A stretch of DNA of 64,000 bases from Rhodobacteraceae bacterium HTCC2083 (GTDB taxonomy: Bacteria > Pseudomonadota > Alphaproteobacteria > Rhodobacterales > Rhodobacteraceae). The stretch is taken from assembly GCA_000156115.1 (NCBI GenBank), contig DS995276.1, forward strand, positions 3,876,620-3,940,619, in the 5' to 3' direction. The translations under genes and the position numbers were made by a program. The notes under the pieces are model-generated. The model worked only from the letters and a program-made list of their open reading frames with translations, ran no database searches and was not told the origin of the DNA. Below, in pieces: positions 56,660 to 64,000 of this stretch (position 1 is its first letter; the number at the start of each line of letters is the position of its first letter).

Positions 56660-57556
56660 TCACCCAACCTCGCGCAGCACACTTCCCCCAACGCGCGCGC
56701 CTGACTTCAAATCAGCATACCCCTGACGCAGCAACTCCGCCAAAGCACTCACGATCTGCGACTGCGCTTGCTCGGCTCCGTACATATTGATCAGCGATTC
56801 CGGCAAATCGGGCAAATCCCCCCCGTGATGGATCGGCACCATATGCGGCGGCTCTGTCCCCGCGATCACCACGCAAACCGCAAGGTCCGCGCCGATGGAG
56901 GCTTCAATCGTGCGATCACTATCAGTTTCCAGCGCCATTTCCCAAGCGATCCCTTCGCGATCCAGTACCTTTTGCACCAAAGGCCGAAACATGCAGCGGC
57001 GCGAAAACCCCAACTTCAGGGGCCGTTGTCGCCAAATTATGCCGTTCTCGGCCCCCGTCCAACTCATCTTGGCACGGCTGATTGTCTCACCCGTCGGCAT
57101 CAGACCTTCCTCAGTCGTCAGGATCAGATCAAATTCGCCGCGCGACAGACCCTCTTGCAACTCACGTGTGAAGGACGCGCGCAGGTCTACCTGAACATTG
57201 GGGAATTGCGCGCGAAACTGCTGCAAAACCTTGGACACCACAGGATAAACAATATCATGGGGCACCCCTAACGACACAACACCCTCAAAGCCTTTGTCGG
57301 TCAATTTGGTCATGATCTCATCGTTCAGCGCCACCATACGGCGCGCGTAGCTGAGCAATTGCTCACCAGTGGGGCTTAGCTCAACTTGACGCCCGACACG
57401 CTCTAACAGCTTGAGATCAAGGCTTTCTTCCAAGCGTTTGATCTGCATCGACACCGCCGATTGCGTCAAATTGAGCAGACCAGCTGCCCGCGTCACCCCA
57501 CCCGTTTCCGCGATGGCCACGAAGGAGCGCAGCGCCGTGATGTCTAAATTTCGCAT
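56660..57556 (-). CDS. LysR family regulator
   Basis: 298 residues. HTH at residues 3-60 (DITALRSFVAIAETGGVTRA, LNLTQSAVSMQIKRLEESL). The substrate-binding domain follows from about 90 (LGVPHDIVYPVVSKVLQQFR). It diverges from the DUF1127 gene across 124 bases, so that gene is a possible target. The effector is unknown. Confidence 0.87.
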   Translation of the reverse strand: MRNLDITALRSFVAIAETGGVTRAAGLLNLTQSAVSMQIKRLEESLDLKLLERVGRQVELSPTGEQLLSYARRMVALNDEIMTKLTDKGFEGVVSLGVPHDIVYPVVSKVLQQFRAQFPNVQVDLRASFTRELQEGLSRGEFDLILTTEEGLMPTGETISRAKMSWTGAENGIIWRQRPLKLGFSRRCMFRPLVQKVLDREGIAWEMALETDSDRTIEASIGADLAVCVVIAGTEPPHMVPIHHGGDLPDLPESLINMYGAEQAQSQIVSALAELLRQGYADLKSGARVGGSVLREVG

Positions 57557-57680
57557 ATATCAGCCTTTGTGATGTGTCGCCTCAAAACTATTCGTTTTTC
57601 AAATGAAGCACAGTTTGGCACATACATCAACAGAAGGAATTGGTTACGCAAAACCCATCACCAAACGAAAGGTAAAGACA

Positions 57681-57905
57681 ATGTCACAGTCACAGGTTCT
57701 CTCGAATTCATGCGGCCTCTCTCGCACAGAAGCACCACAAACCCTTTTGTCCAAAGTCTTTGCCGCAATGAATATGGCACGCAGCCGTCGCGCTTTGGCA
57801 AAATTGGATGCGCATTTGCTCGCAGATATTGGCATCACGGCTAAGCAAGCCCAGGAAGAAGCACAGCTATCCACATGGAATGCACCATCTTTCTGGCGCA
57901 TGTAA
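57681..57905 (+). CDS. DUF1127 domain small protein
   Basis: 74 residues. The DUF1127 motif ARSRRALAKLDAHLLADIGI is at about residues 33-52 and has the arginine-rich helix plus the LxDIGI end of the family. Members with this domain bind RNA and affect phosphate uptake, motility and RNA turnover in other alphaproteobacteria. ATG at 57681 has AAAGG upstream. Divergent LysR gene next to it. Confidence 0.8.
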   Translation: MSQSQVLSNSCGLSRTEAPQTLLSKVFAAMNMARSRRALAKLDAHLLADIGITAKQAQEEAQLSTWNAPSFWRM

Positions 57906-58056
57906 GCTCTCGCGGAACGCGCATCAGAAAAGTCAAAGCCAACGACGGGTTTTCGTAAATTAGCATGCGAAAACCCTTGAAATACGCCGGCTCAAACCCG
58001 ATATTCTCTTCAAGACCGCCACAAAGGCGGATCGCTTAATCAATGGAGAGTTATTC

Positions 58057-58833
58057 ATGGCTGAATATGGCACAATTCGCAGCGGCGTAGGATCGGCAGC
58101 CGCGGATATCGACGCGGGCTTGCGCGCGCACATGAACAAGGTCTACGGCACAATGTCCGTTGGCATGTTCATCACATTTTTGGCGGCTTGGGCGATCGCA
58201 GGACTCGCAGTCACCAATGACCCGTCACAAGCGGTCGCACAGATTGGTGCTGACAAGTATCTGACGTCGCTCGGTTCTGCCCTCTATCTCTCGCCGCTTA
58301 AATGGGTTGTGATGTTTGCCCCCCTAGCCTTCGTCTTTGGAATGAGCGCTGCGATCAACCGCATGTCCGCAGCAACAGCGCAGACAGTGTTCTACATCTT
58401 CGCAGCCGTGATGGGCGTTTCGATCAGCTCGATCTTTTTGGTCTTCACAGGCTACTCGATTATGCAGATCTTCTTGATCACATCCATCGCATTCGCGGGT
58501 CTGTCCCTTTGGGGCTACACCACGAAGAAAGACATCTCCGGCTGGGGTAGCTTCTTGATCATGGGTGTTATCGGCTTGATCGTGGCATCAATCGTCAACA
58601 TCTGGTTGGCGTCCCCTGCGATTATGTTCGCGATCTCTGCAATCGGTGTTTTGATCTTTGCGGGCCTCACAGCCTACGACACACAGAACATTAAAAACAC
58701 ATACCTCGCACACGCACACCACGGCGACAGCGAGTGGTTGGGCAAGTCCGCAATCATGGGCGCGCTTAGCCTCTATCTGAACTTCATCAACATGTTTATG
58801 ATGCTGCTTCAGTTGTTCGGCAACCGCGAGTAA
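58057..58833 (+). CDS. Bax inhibitor-1/YccA family membrane protein
   Basis: 258 residues with seven hydrophobic segments. The family block DTQNIKNTYLAHAHHGD follows the sixth segment and includes the conserved Asp that gates calcium leak in YetJ. LSLYLNFINMFMMLLQLFG ends the protein. Upstream GGAGAG is a good ribosome site. A perfect terminator follows. Confidence 0.92.
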   Translation: MAEYGTIRSGVGSAAADIDAGLRAHMNKVYGTMSVGMFITFLAAWAIAGLAVTNDPSQAVAQIGADKYLTSLGSALYLSPLKWVVMFAPLAFVFGMSAAINRMSAATAQTVFYIFAAVMGVSISSIFLVFTGYSIMQIFLITSIAFAGLSLWGYTTKKDISGWGSFLIMGVIGLIVASIVNIWLASPAIMFAISAIGVLIFAGLTAYDTQNIKNTYLAHAHHGDSEWLGKSAIMGALSLYLNFINMFMMLLQLFGNRE

Positions 58834-58860
58834 GCTTCGCGCTACAGTATTCATAATTAG

Positions 58861-58888
58861 AAAACCGGCCCTTCGAGGCCGGTTTTTT
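58861..58888 (+). terminator. Rho-independent terminator of the BI-1 family gene
   Basis: AAAACCGGCC and GGCCGGTTTT form a perfect ten-base-pair stem around CTTCGA, followed by TT. The A-run and T-run make it able to work in both directions. Confidence 0.9.
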
Positions 58889-58944
58889 ATTTGAGCATTC
58901 TTATAATGTCATCAAGATACATCTGATTTAGCAGAGTAGAACGA

Positions 58945-59342
58945 ATGAAATATCTACGGTTTGTGCGACCCAAAACAATTGAAAGCCTAGCCGCGCAAGA
59001 GGGTTTTTTTGTGCTGCCTACGAATTGCGAAACATCCTCAATCTTGAAGACTATATCTCTGACCAGTTGGAAAACCTTCTCAGCTGGTTTCGCATGAATT
59101 TGACTATTCCTAAAAAATTTAACCGTTCAAAGTCAAAAGGGGCGCGGAATAAGACCCCTGCCGGGCTTAGCTGGTTCAAGAAAGATGCTTCCGAGACCAT
59201 CGCGCGCTCCTATGAACTTGTCAGCTTATTGCAAGAAAACGGATATCCGATCGAAATTATTCGCACCGAAAGAGTGGGTTACATTGTGTACGAAGATAAC
59301 CAACAGGTCGTGGCTGAACCGTTTTCGGACACTCCAGTTTAA
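58945..59342 (+). pseudogene. Small conserved protein with a frameshift in a T run
   Basis: From ATG 58945 the frame gives KYLRFVRPKTIESLAAQEGF, then changes at a run of seven T (59004-59010). With one more T the text continues CAAYELRNILNLEDYISDQL, which is the frame ending at 59342 (VAEPFSDTPV). Joined, it is about 132 residues, with WFRMNLTIPKKFNRS and IEIIRTERVGYIVYED as the readable core. Loss of one T by slippage or a homopolymer sequencing error are equally possible. I do not recognise the family. Ribosome site GAGTAGAACGA is weak. Confidence 0.55.
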
Positions 59343-59388
59343 GCTCAATCCAGTCCTTAAGCTAAAACACTCCTCCATCTCCAAACAC

Positions 59389-59413
59389 AAAAAACCGCCC
59401 CCAAAGGAGCGGC
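59389..59413 (-). terminator. Rho-independent terminator of rpmG
   Basis: On the minus strand CCGCTCC-TTTG-GGGGCGG is followed by TTTTTT, 30 bases after the rpmG stop. Confidence 0.75.
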
Positions 59414-59442
59414 TCTCTAGCACTTCGAAACTAAAATCAAGC

Positions 59443-59610
59443 TTACTTGATTTTACCTTCTTTATACTCAACGTGTTTGCGCACAACTGGGTCGTACTTA
59501 CGGATGACCATTTTCTCGGTCATTGTACGTGCGTTTTTCTTTGTGACATAGAAGTGGCCTGTACCCGCGGTCGAGTTCAGGCGGATCTTGATCGTGGTTG
59601 GCTTCGCCAT
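59443..59610 (-). CDS. rpmG: 50S ribosomal protein L33
   Basis: 55 residues, [20 protein letters not shown] to EYKEGKIK, the standard length. The usual zinc-binding Cys pairs are missing, so this is the Cys-free (C-minus) form used when zinc is scarce in some bacteria and constitutive in most alphaproteobacteria. AGGAG before ATG. It is a single-gene transcript with its own terminator. Confidence 0.95.
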   Translation of the reverse strand: MAKPTTIKIRLNSTAGTGHFYVTKKNARTMTEKMVIRKYDPVVRKHVEYKEGKIK

Positions 59611-60010
59611 GGGTCATCTCCTGCTTCGAAGGGCATGTGCGCTTCGGGAATTCTTTAACCACTGCCTTCTACCGCGCACCGCGCCCGAGTCAACAGGCAT
59701 TTGGGAGCGATACAAAGGATTCCTGCTCATTCCTCGAATATTCGACTGGATATGCAAGGGTGCTACTTGAAGCGCTTAAACACCGCCGACACCCACCAAT
59801 GCTAATGTTACCATATTGCGCGTCGAAGGTCGGCTGAGAGCCCAAATCGACCCATGTTGCGCGCTGCACGAATGACCGGTTTTGGTGCAACGCCAAAGCG
59901 ACGTTCGGTTGACACAACTTTCAATCGAATCATTGAACGAACGTTCGCTCATTATTAGGTATATCTCAAGCTAGTGCTTTCGCATCCCATCAATTGAAAA
60001 GGGGTTCAAA
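59611..60010. other. Intergenic region before the amine oxidase, 400 bases
   Basis: The first 230 bases hold the rpmG promoter region and nothing else I can name. 59825-59900 (CGAAGG...GACCGGTTTTGGTGCAACGC) resembles scattered degenerate fragments seen also at 56600 and 61890. TTGACA at 59909-59914 is a -35 candidate, and the palindrome 59934-59951 lies at its -10 position. AAGGGG (about 59999-60004) serves the ATG at 60011. Confidence 0.5.
59934..59951. promoter_or_regulatory. TetR-type operator upstream of the amine oxidase
   Basis: TGAACGAACGTTCGCTCA is an 18-bp palindrome with one mismatched pair. It starts about 20 bases after TTGACA (59909-59914), so it covers the -10 position and could block transcription. 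The regulator gene at 61240 is the obvious candidate to bind it. Confidence 0.6.
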
Positions 60011-61237
60011 ATGAAACGAAGAGATATGTTAGCAGGAACAGGGACTACAGTACTGTCAGGGCTACTCCCTTGGACTGCCACGGCGCAGTCTTCTCAAGCG
60101 CCAAAATTGATTGGCTTCATGCGCACCAACTGGAGCCGCGATCCGTTTTCATTCGGCACCTACTCGCATATTGCAAAAGGATCGCAACGAAAAGACCACC
60201 GCCGTTTGGCCGAGCCAGTGGCTGATAAAGTTTACTTTGCTGGTGAGGCGGCCAACCCAGATCGCAATAGTTCTGTGCATGCGGCGTTGGAATCTGTGCG
60301 TTTGGTTGCAAGCCAGATCGCTGCGAGTGGCCACAAGCGTATTGGTGTGATCGGTGCTGGCGTGTCGGGTCTCGTTGCGGCGCATGCCATGTCAAATGCA
60401 GGTCTTGACGTTCACGTGATTGAGGGACGCGACCGGATCGGTGGGCGGATTAATACAGATCGCTCGCTTGGGTTTGCTGCTGATCTAGGGGCAAGCTGGC
60501 TGCATGGTATTGATGGGAACCCACTGACTGCCGTGGTCAAACAGGCGGGCATGCGTAAATTTGTGTATGATCCAAATGGGATCGCCCGCGTACAGGGACG
60601 CGAAATATCGCTCAATAATTTGCCTAATTGGGCCTATGATATCCTCCAATATGACAATCATGCAGGAACCGAAAACGGCACACTTAACAAGTGGGCTTAT
60701 CTTTGGACGAGCGACTATTCTGGCGATGAATGGTTGTTTCCTGATGGATACGATCAAATTCTGACGCAGTTTGAAGGCGGCTATGAGCTGTCTTTGAATG
60801 AACGCGTGAACGCTGTTGAATATAATTCCAACAAAGTACGCGTGACCTCGAATATCAGCGTCCGTAATTTTGATGCTGTCATTGTGACTGTGCCACTTGG
60901 CGTACTGAAAGTGGGGCATATCGCCTTTGACCCGGTCCTCCCCGATGAAAAGCAACAGGCCATTGATCGCCTTGGGTTTGGCACACTCGACAAGATTTAT
61001 CTGCAATTTGACGAGGTTTTCTGGGACGCCGACATCCAAAACATCACCACGCCGTCTGTGGATTTTCCACACGGGCATTACAACAGCTGGATGAACCTTT
61101 ATCCAGTAACAGGAGAACCTGTTCTGATATGTTTCAATGGTGGTCCTGCCGCATATGCTCTATCGTCAGAAACGGATGAAACCGTTGTTGGTCAGGCGCT
61201 AAGCACCATTCTGAATGCGTATGATCGAGGAGATTAG
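60011..61237 (+). CDS. Tat-exported flavin amine oxidase, circularly permuted
   Basis: 408 residues. A Tat signal (KRRDMLAG, then a hydrophobic core to about 26) is followed by WSRDPFSFGTYSHIAKG (41-57), KVYFAGEAA (73-81) and SVHAALESVRLVASQI (88-103). In ordinary amine oxidases these form the C-terminal end. Only then come the Rossmann GAGVSG (115-120), EGRDRIGGRI (138-147) and DLGASWLHG. The chain stops after VVGQALSTILNAYDRGD, just where the WxxDPFSxGSYS block should start. So the whole family fold is present but its order is rotated. Expected action: oxidation of a primary or secondary amine with FAD. Whether it is active is not known. The TetR gene follows after a two-base gap. Confidence 0.8.
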   Translation: MKRRDMLAGTGTTVLSGLLPWTATAQSSQAPKLIGFMRTNWSRDPFSFGTYSHIAKGSQRKDHRRLAEPVADKVYFAGEAANPDRNSSVHAALESVRLVASQIAASGHKRIGVIGAGVSGLVAAHAMSNAGLDVHVIEGRDRIGGRINTDRSLGFAADLGASWLHGIDGNPLTAVVKQAGMRKFVYDPNGIARVQGREISLNNLPNWAYDILQYDNHAGTENGTLNKWAYLWTSDYSGDEWLFPDGYDQILTQFEGGYELSLNERVNAVEYNSNKVRVTSNISVRNFDAVIVTVPLGVLKVGHIAFDPVLPDEKQQAIDRLGFGTLDKIYLQFDEVFWDADIQNITTPSVDFPHGHYNSWMNLYPVTGEPVLICFNGGPAAYALSSETDETVVGQALSTILNAYDRGD

Positions 61238-61239
61238 CC

Positions 61240-61863
61240 ATGATCGAAGACTTGGCAACTGCACCATCAAAACGAGAAATCGCATCAGAAAAGCGCCGGA
61301 AACACATTCTAGAAGCGGCGATCGCGTGTTTCATCGACAAAGGCTTTCACCAAACTGGCATGCGCGATATCGCGGCGCGTGCCGAGGTCAGCATTGGAAA
61401 CCTCTATAATCACTTCCCGGGCAAGCATGATTTTCTTATAGGGTTGGCAAATATGGAAGGTGAGATGATCGCTCCCTTCATCGAACACCTTGCAATCGAC
61501 GCCCCTGCAAACGAGACATTCTCTGAATTCCTTCAGGATTACTGGGCTATTGTTTCAGACAAAGATGTCGCAATCCTCACGGCTGAGATCACAGCAGAAG
61601 CGATGCGGATGCAGGATATTGCGAGGCTGTTTCTCGAGGTGCGCCGCAATCTTGCTCATGCCTTGTCGGCTCTTCTTGAAAAAGGGATAACACAAGGAAT
61701 CTGGCGTCCTTCTGGGGATCCATTGCACACCGCCAATTTTATCCTTGATACGATTGAATGCGCGGCGGTCAGGCAGGCAATCGATAAAATAAACGTTCAA
61801 ACTCAACTTGCGCATCTAGAGGTATTTCTAAGCTCCAGTTTGGACGTCTCATGCAATAACTGA
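61240..61863 (+). CDS. TetR/AcrR family regulator, partner of the amine oxidase
   Basis: 207 residues, ATG at 61240, two bases after the oxidase stop, with GGAGA before it. HTH at about 20-65 (ACFIDKGFHQTGMRDIAARA, SIGNLYNHFPGKHDFL). The ligand domain has no recognised specificity. Co-transcription with the oxidase plus the palindrome upstream of the pair argue for autogenous control by an amine or its product. That is inference. Confidence 0.85.
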   Translation: MIEDLATAPSKREIASEKRRKHILEAAIACFIDKGFHQTGMRDIAARAEVSIGNLYNHFPGKHDFLIGLANMEGEMIAPFIEHLAIDAPANETFSEFLQDYWAIVSDKDVAILTAEITAEAMRMQDIARLFLEVRRNLAHALSALLEKGITQGIWRPSGDPLHTANFILDTIECAAVRQAIDKINVQTQLAHLEVFLSSSLDVSCNN

Positions 61864-62003
61864 TGAAGAAAGGCGAAATTCTTAGAAACGAAAGCTGCCA
61901 TTGGTGCAGCCGCAGCAAAATGGTGCTTTGTCCGCATTGCTGACATACGCCACTATGCTAAAAACTCACGCACCTCATCCCCAAACCAACCCAACAATAA
62001 AAC

Positions 62004-62429
<426 letters not shown>

Positions 62430-62439
62430 AAGCCTGCGC

Positions 62440-63153
62440 CTAACTTGCGCCACCCAATGGGTCAACCGCGAATTGCGCCGCCAGTGACGCTGCATCGCGC
62501 CGATCCGCCAAACATTCGGCCCCATCGCGCCAAGGGGCAAAGCGTTGGCGAAACGCGTTCAAGCACGGCTCCACACCAAATTCAGCTACACCATAGCCCA
62601 GCGCCGTTAAACTTTCCGCTAAAGGCAGATCCTCACCCCAAGTGGGCCAAACAGACAAGTCCTGCACCGCCAAACGGCGCCAATCAAACCGCCCGCCGGG
62701 ATCAAACTTACGCAAAGGGGCCAAATCAGAATGCGCGATCACATGATGGGCAGGGATCTCCCAACGAGCCAAAATTCCACCTAGCAGATCTTCCAAAGCA
62801 TCCATCAACGTCGCCGAAAACGGGGAAAACCCATCGTTATCCAGCTCAATCCCGATAGAGCGTGAATTGATGTCATCGCACTCGGCCCAGCGCCCTGATC
62901 CCGCATGCCACGCGCGCGCAGCTTCATCGACCAGTTGTGTCATAGCCCCATCGCGGCCGATCACATAATGCGCTGAGACTTCCTTTTCAGGATCACACAA
63001 TGTGCAAATCGCATCCTCGGCGCTTTGCATCGCGGTATAGTGGAGCACCACCATATCAGGTTTGGAAATGCCACCCTTGCGCGGCCCACAATTGGGGGAT
63101 GGGCGCTGTGAACCGCGCCCATCAGATTTTAGCCACTGACCGCATTGCGAAAC
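62440..63153 (-). CDS. AmiD-like N-acetylmuramoyl-L-alanine amidase
   Basis: 237 residues from a GTG at 63153 (start uncertain; an earlier one at 63174 is possible and no start exists between 63129 and the domain). Amidase_2 fold: MVVLHYTAMQ (first zinc His), HYVIGRDGAMTQLVDEAARA, WHAGSG, IGIELDNDG, and HHVIAHSDLAPLRKFDPG with the other zinc ligands. The C-terminal part is a helical cap. It cleaves the amide between muramic acid and peptide in murein recycling. No clear signal peptide. It overlaps the lipoprotein gene upstream. Confidence 0.85.
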   Translation of the reverse strand, partial: VSQCGQWLKSDGRGSQRPSPNCGPRKGGISKPDMVVLHYTAMQSAEDAICTLCDPEKEVSAHYVIGRDGAMTQLVDEAARAWHAGSGRWAECDDINSRSIGIELDNDGFSPFSATLMDALEDLLGGILARWEIPAHHVIAHSDLAPLRKFDPGGRFDWRRLAVQDLSVWPTWGEDLPLAESLTALGYGVAEFGVEPCLNAFRQRFAPWRDGAECLADRRDAASLAAQFAVDPLGGAS

Positions 63154-63806
63154 GGTGCCGGATCCCAAGCGCAAGCAAATCCGTCGCCATCAGGGTCCAT
63201 GCCCTTGCGATCGTTTTGTGGACCGCCCTGCGCCATAAACGCCTGCTGTGCTTGATCTTGCGAGGCAAAGCCAGAACACGCGCGCTGATACTTGCGCTCC
63301 GCGTTAAAGCCGTTGCGACGATAGACGCGCTGACCCTTAGCGTTCTTCGCAGCAATCGCAAAAGCTACAATATTCGGCTCGCCATTACCCTGACGTGTTG
63401 GCAAAGCTGTCGGCTGGATCACTTGGAACTCTTGTTGGTTCTGCGCACGTTTCGCCGCGTCCCCTTCGATAGAACGTTGGCCAGAGACTGCGTTGAAATC
63501 ATTCTCGGCACTGATGCCACCCGCGCGCAAAACGGGTGCTGCGTTGGTTGGACTTGCATCAACTGCACCGCCTGCATTCGTCGCTTGCGCAATGCCAGAG
63601 GCCGCTGCAGGTGCAAGCGTTTCAGAGCTCACCGCTTGAGGAGGTGGCAAAGCCCCGCCCCCATTCACCGCCGCATCGCGCGCCGCTTGCTTTTGTTCGA
63701 ACTCTTTGTAATCGCCAAAGCCCACGCCCGCGCCACTGTTAGGAATGGTAGGACTACAGGCCGCAAGTGCGCCCAGCGCCGCGAGCGATAAAAGGATGCG
63801 TTTCAT
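63129..63806 (-). CDS. Lipoprotein with C-terminal Excalibur-like calcium-binding motif
   Basis: 225 residues. Lipobox LAAC (Cys 17) follows a signal peptide. The centre is Ala/Gly/Pro-rich and probably disordered. The C-terminal 60 residues carry ERKYQRACSGFASQDQAQQA and DPDGDGFACAWDPAPFR, whose DxDxDG and paired Cys match Excalibur domains. Role unknown; outer-surface or periplasmic anchor likely. It overlaps the amidase gene by about 25 bases. Confidence 0.75.
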   Translation of the reverse strand: MKRILLSLAALGALAACSPTIPNSGAGVGFGDYKEFEQKQAARDAAVNGGGALPPPQAVSSETLAPAAASGIAQATNAGGAVDASPTNAAPVLRAGGISAENDFNAVSGQRSIEGDAAKRAQNQQEFQVIQPTALPTRQGNGEPNIVAFAIAAKNAKGQRVYRRNGFNAERKYQRACSGFASQDQAQQAFMAQGGPQNDRKGMDPDGDGFACAWDPAPFRNAVSG

Positions 63807-63842
63807 GTTACGGATTGCCTCGTTGCTCTCTTTTCTCGCCGT

Positions 63843-64000
63843 TTACCACCATTTGGCGGGTTTTGCTACAAATCCCGCCGCCTGCTCCAGCGCGTAGGCG
63901 GTATTTAGCAGATCACCCTCTTCCCATGGCTTACCAATTAGTTGCAGCGCCAGAGGAAGACCTTTGCTGTCCAAACCGGTCGGAACCGCAATGCCCGGCA
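63843..64000 (-). CDS. gatA: Glutamyl-/aspartyl-tRNA amidotransferase subunit A, C-terminus (partial)
   Basis: The frame is open from the window end. About 51 residues remain ([20 protein letters not shown] then [20 protein letters not shown]), ending FVAKPAKWW. This is the conserved end of GatA-type amidase-signature proteins. A different amidase of the family cannot be excluded with so little sequence. The stop is 36 bases upstream of the lipoprotein gene. Confidence 0.72.
   Translation of the reverse strand, partial: PGIAVPTGLDSKGLPLALQLIGKPWEEGDLLNTAYALEQAAGFVAKPAKWW

Overview
The window looks like chromosomal DNA of a marine Roseobacter-group alphaproteobacterium (Rhodobacteraceae). This rests on the gene repertoire: short prolyl-tRNA synthetase, a single LolC/E permease, small DUF6497, DUF2937 and DUF1127 genes, and the propionyl-CoA set with a PccR-type regulator. 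Moderately GC-rich coding DNA and a recurrent TTTGG...TAAAnnT...CGGGGG intergenic element fit the same picture. There is no phage, insertion sequence, CRISPR array or tRNA. The only stable RNA gene I can name is rnpB.

Layout. 1-6.1 kb: 3' end of parE, an AT-rich frameshifted P-loop ATPase, a thioesterase, a c-type cytochrome lipoprotein, small transporter and DUF3047 genes, an Ldh-type dehydrogenase and a decayed RTX-type gene. 6.2-10.1 kb: proS-DUF2937-lolC/E-lolD on the minus strand. 10.3-15.8 kb: AI-2E permease-hda-ppk1-ppx on the plus strand, linking replication control with polyphosphate metabolism. 15.8-19.1 kb: small minus-strand genes (EEP nuclease/phosphatase, DjlA-like co-chaperone, GNAT, VOC). 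19.2-32.6 kb: the propionyl-CoA pathway. It holds scpA, pccA and pccB with four or more small genes between the carboxylase subunits, a divergent Bcr/CflA exporter and the ScfR-family regulator pccR. TTTGCAAA-type sites lie upstream of both pccB and pccR.

32.6-40.3 kb: an SNase-like protein, the choline-sulfate to glycine-betaine operon betI-betC-betB-betA with a long operator palindrome, and DMT and LysE exporters. 40.4-49.3 kb: a glycosyltransferase gene broken by an in-frame TGA, yebC, two SLC13 permeases with RCK-C domains around a YmdB-like phosphoesterase and a DMT permease, 5-FTHF cyclo-ligase and mgtE. 49.4-53.5 kb: guanine deaminase and 8-oxoguanine deaminase flanking a dead CAP-domain gene, then hisN. 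53.6-59.6 kb: regulators (XRE, TetR, LysR), a quinone oxidoreductase, DUF1127, a Bax inhibitor-1 family protein, a frameshifted small gene and rpmG. 59.6-64 kb: a Tat-exported amine oxidase with circularly permuted domain order and its own TetR regulator and operator, then rnpB, an AmiD-like amidase, an Excalibur-type lipoprotein and the 3' end of gatA.

The most unusual object is the amine oxidase at 60011-61237. The segment that closes the FAD domain at the C-terminus of every ordinary family member sits here between the signal peptide and the Rossmann GxGxxG, and the protein stops exactly where that segment should begin. Five genes in 64 kb are disrupted by small indels or single stop codons. 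That suggests either recent decay or sequence errors, and each case needs re-reading.
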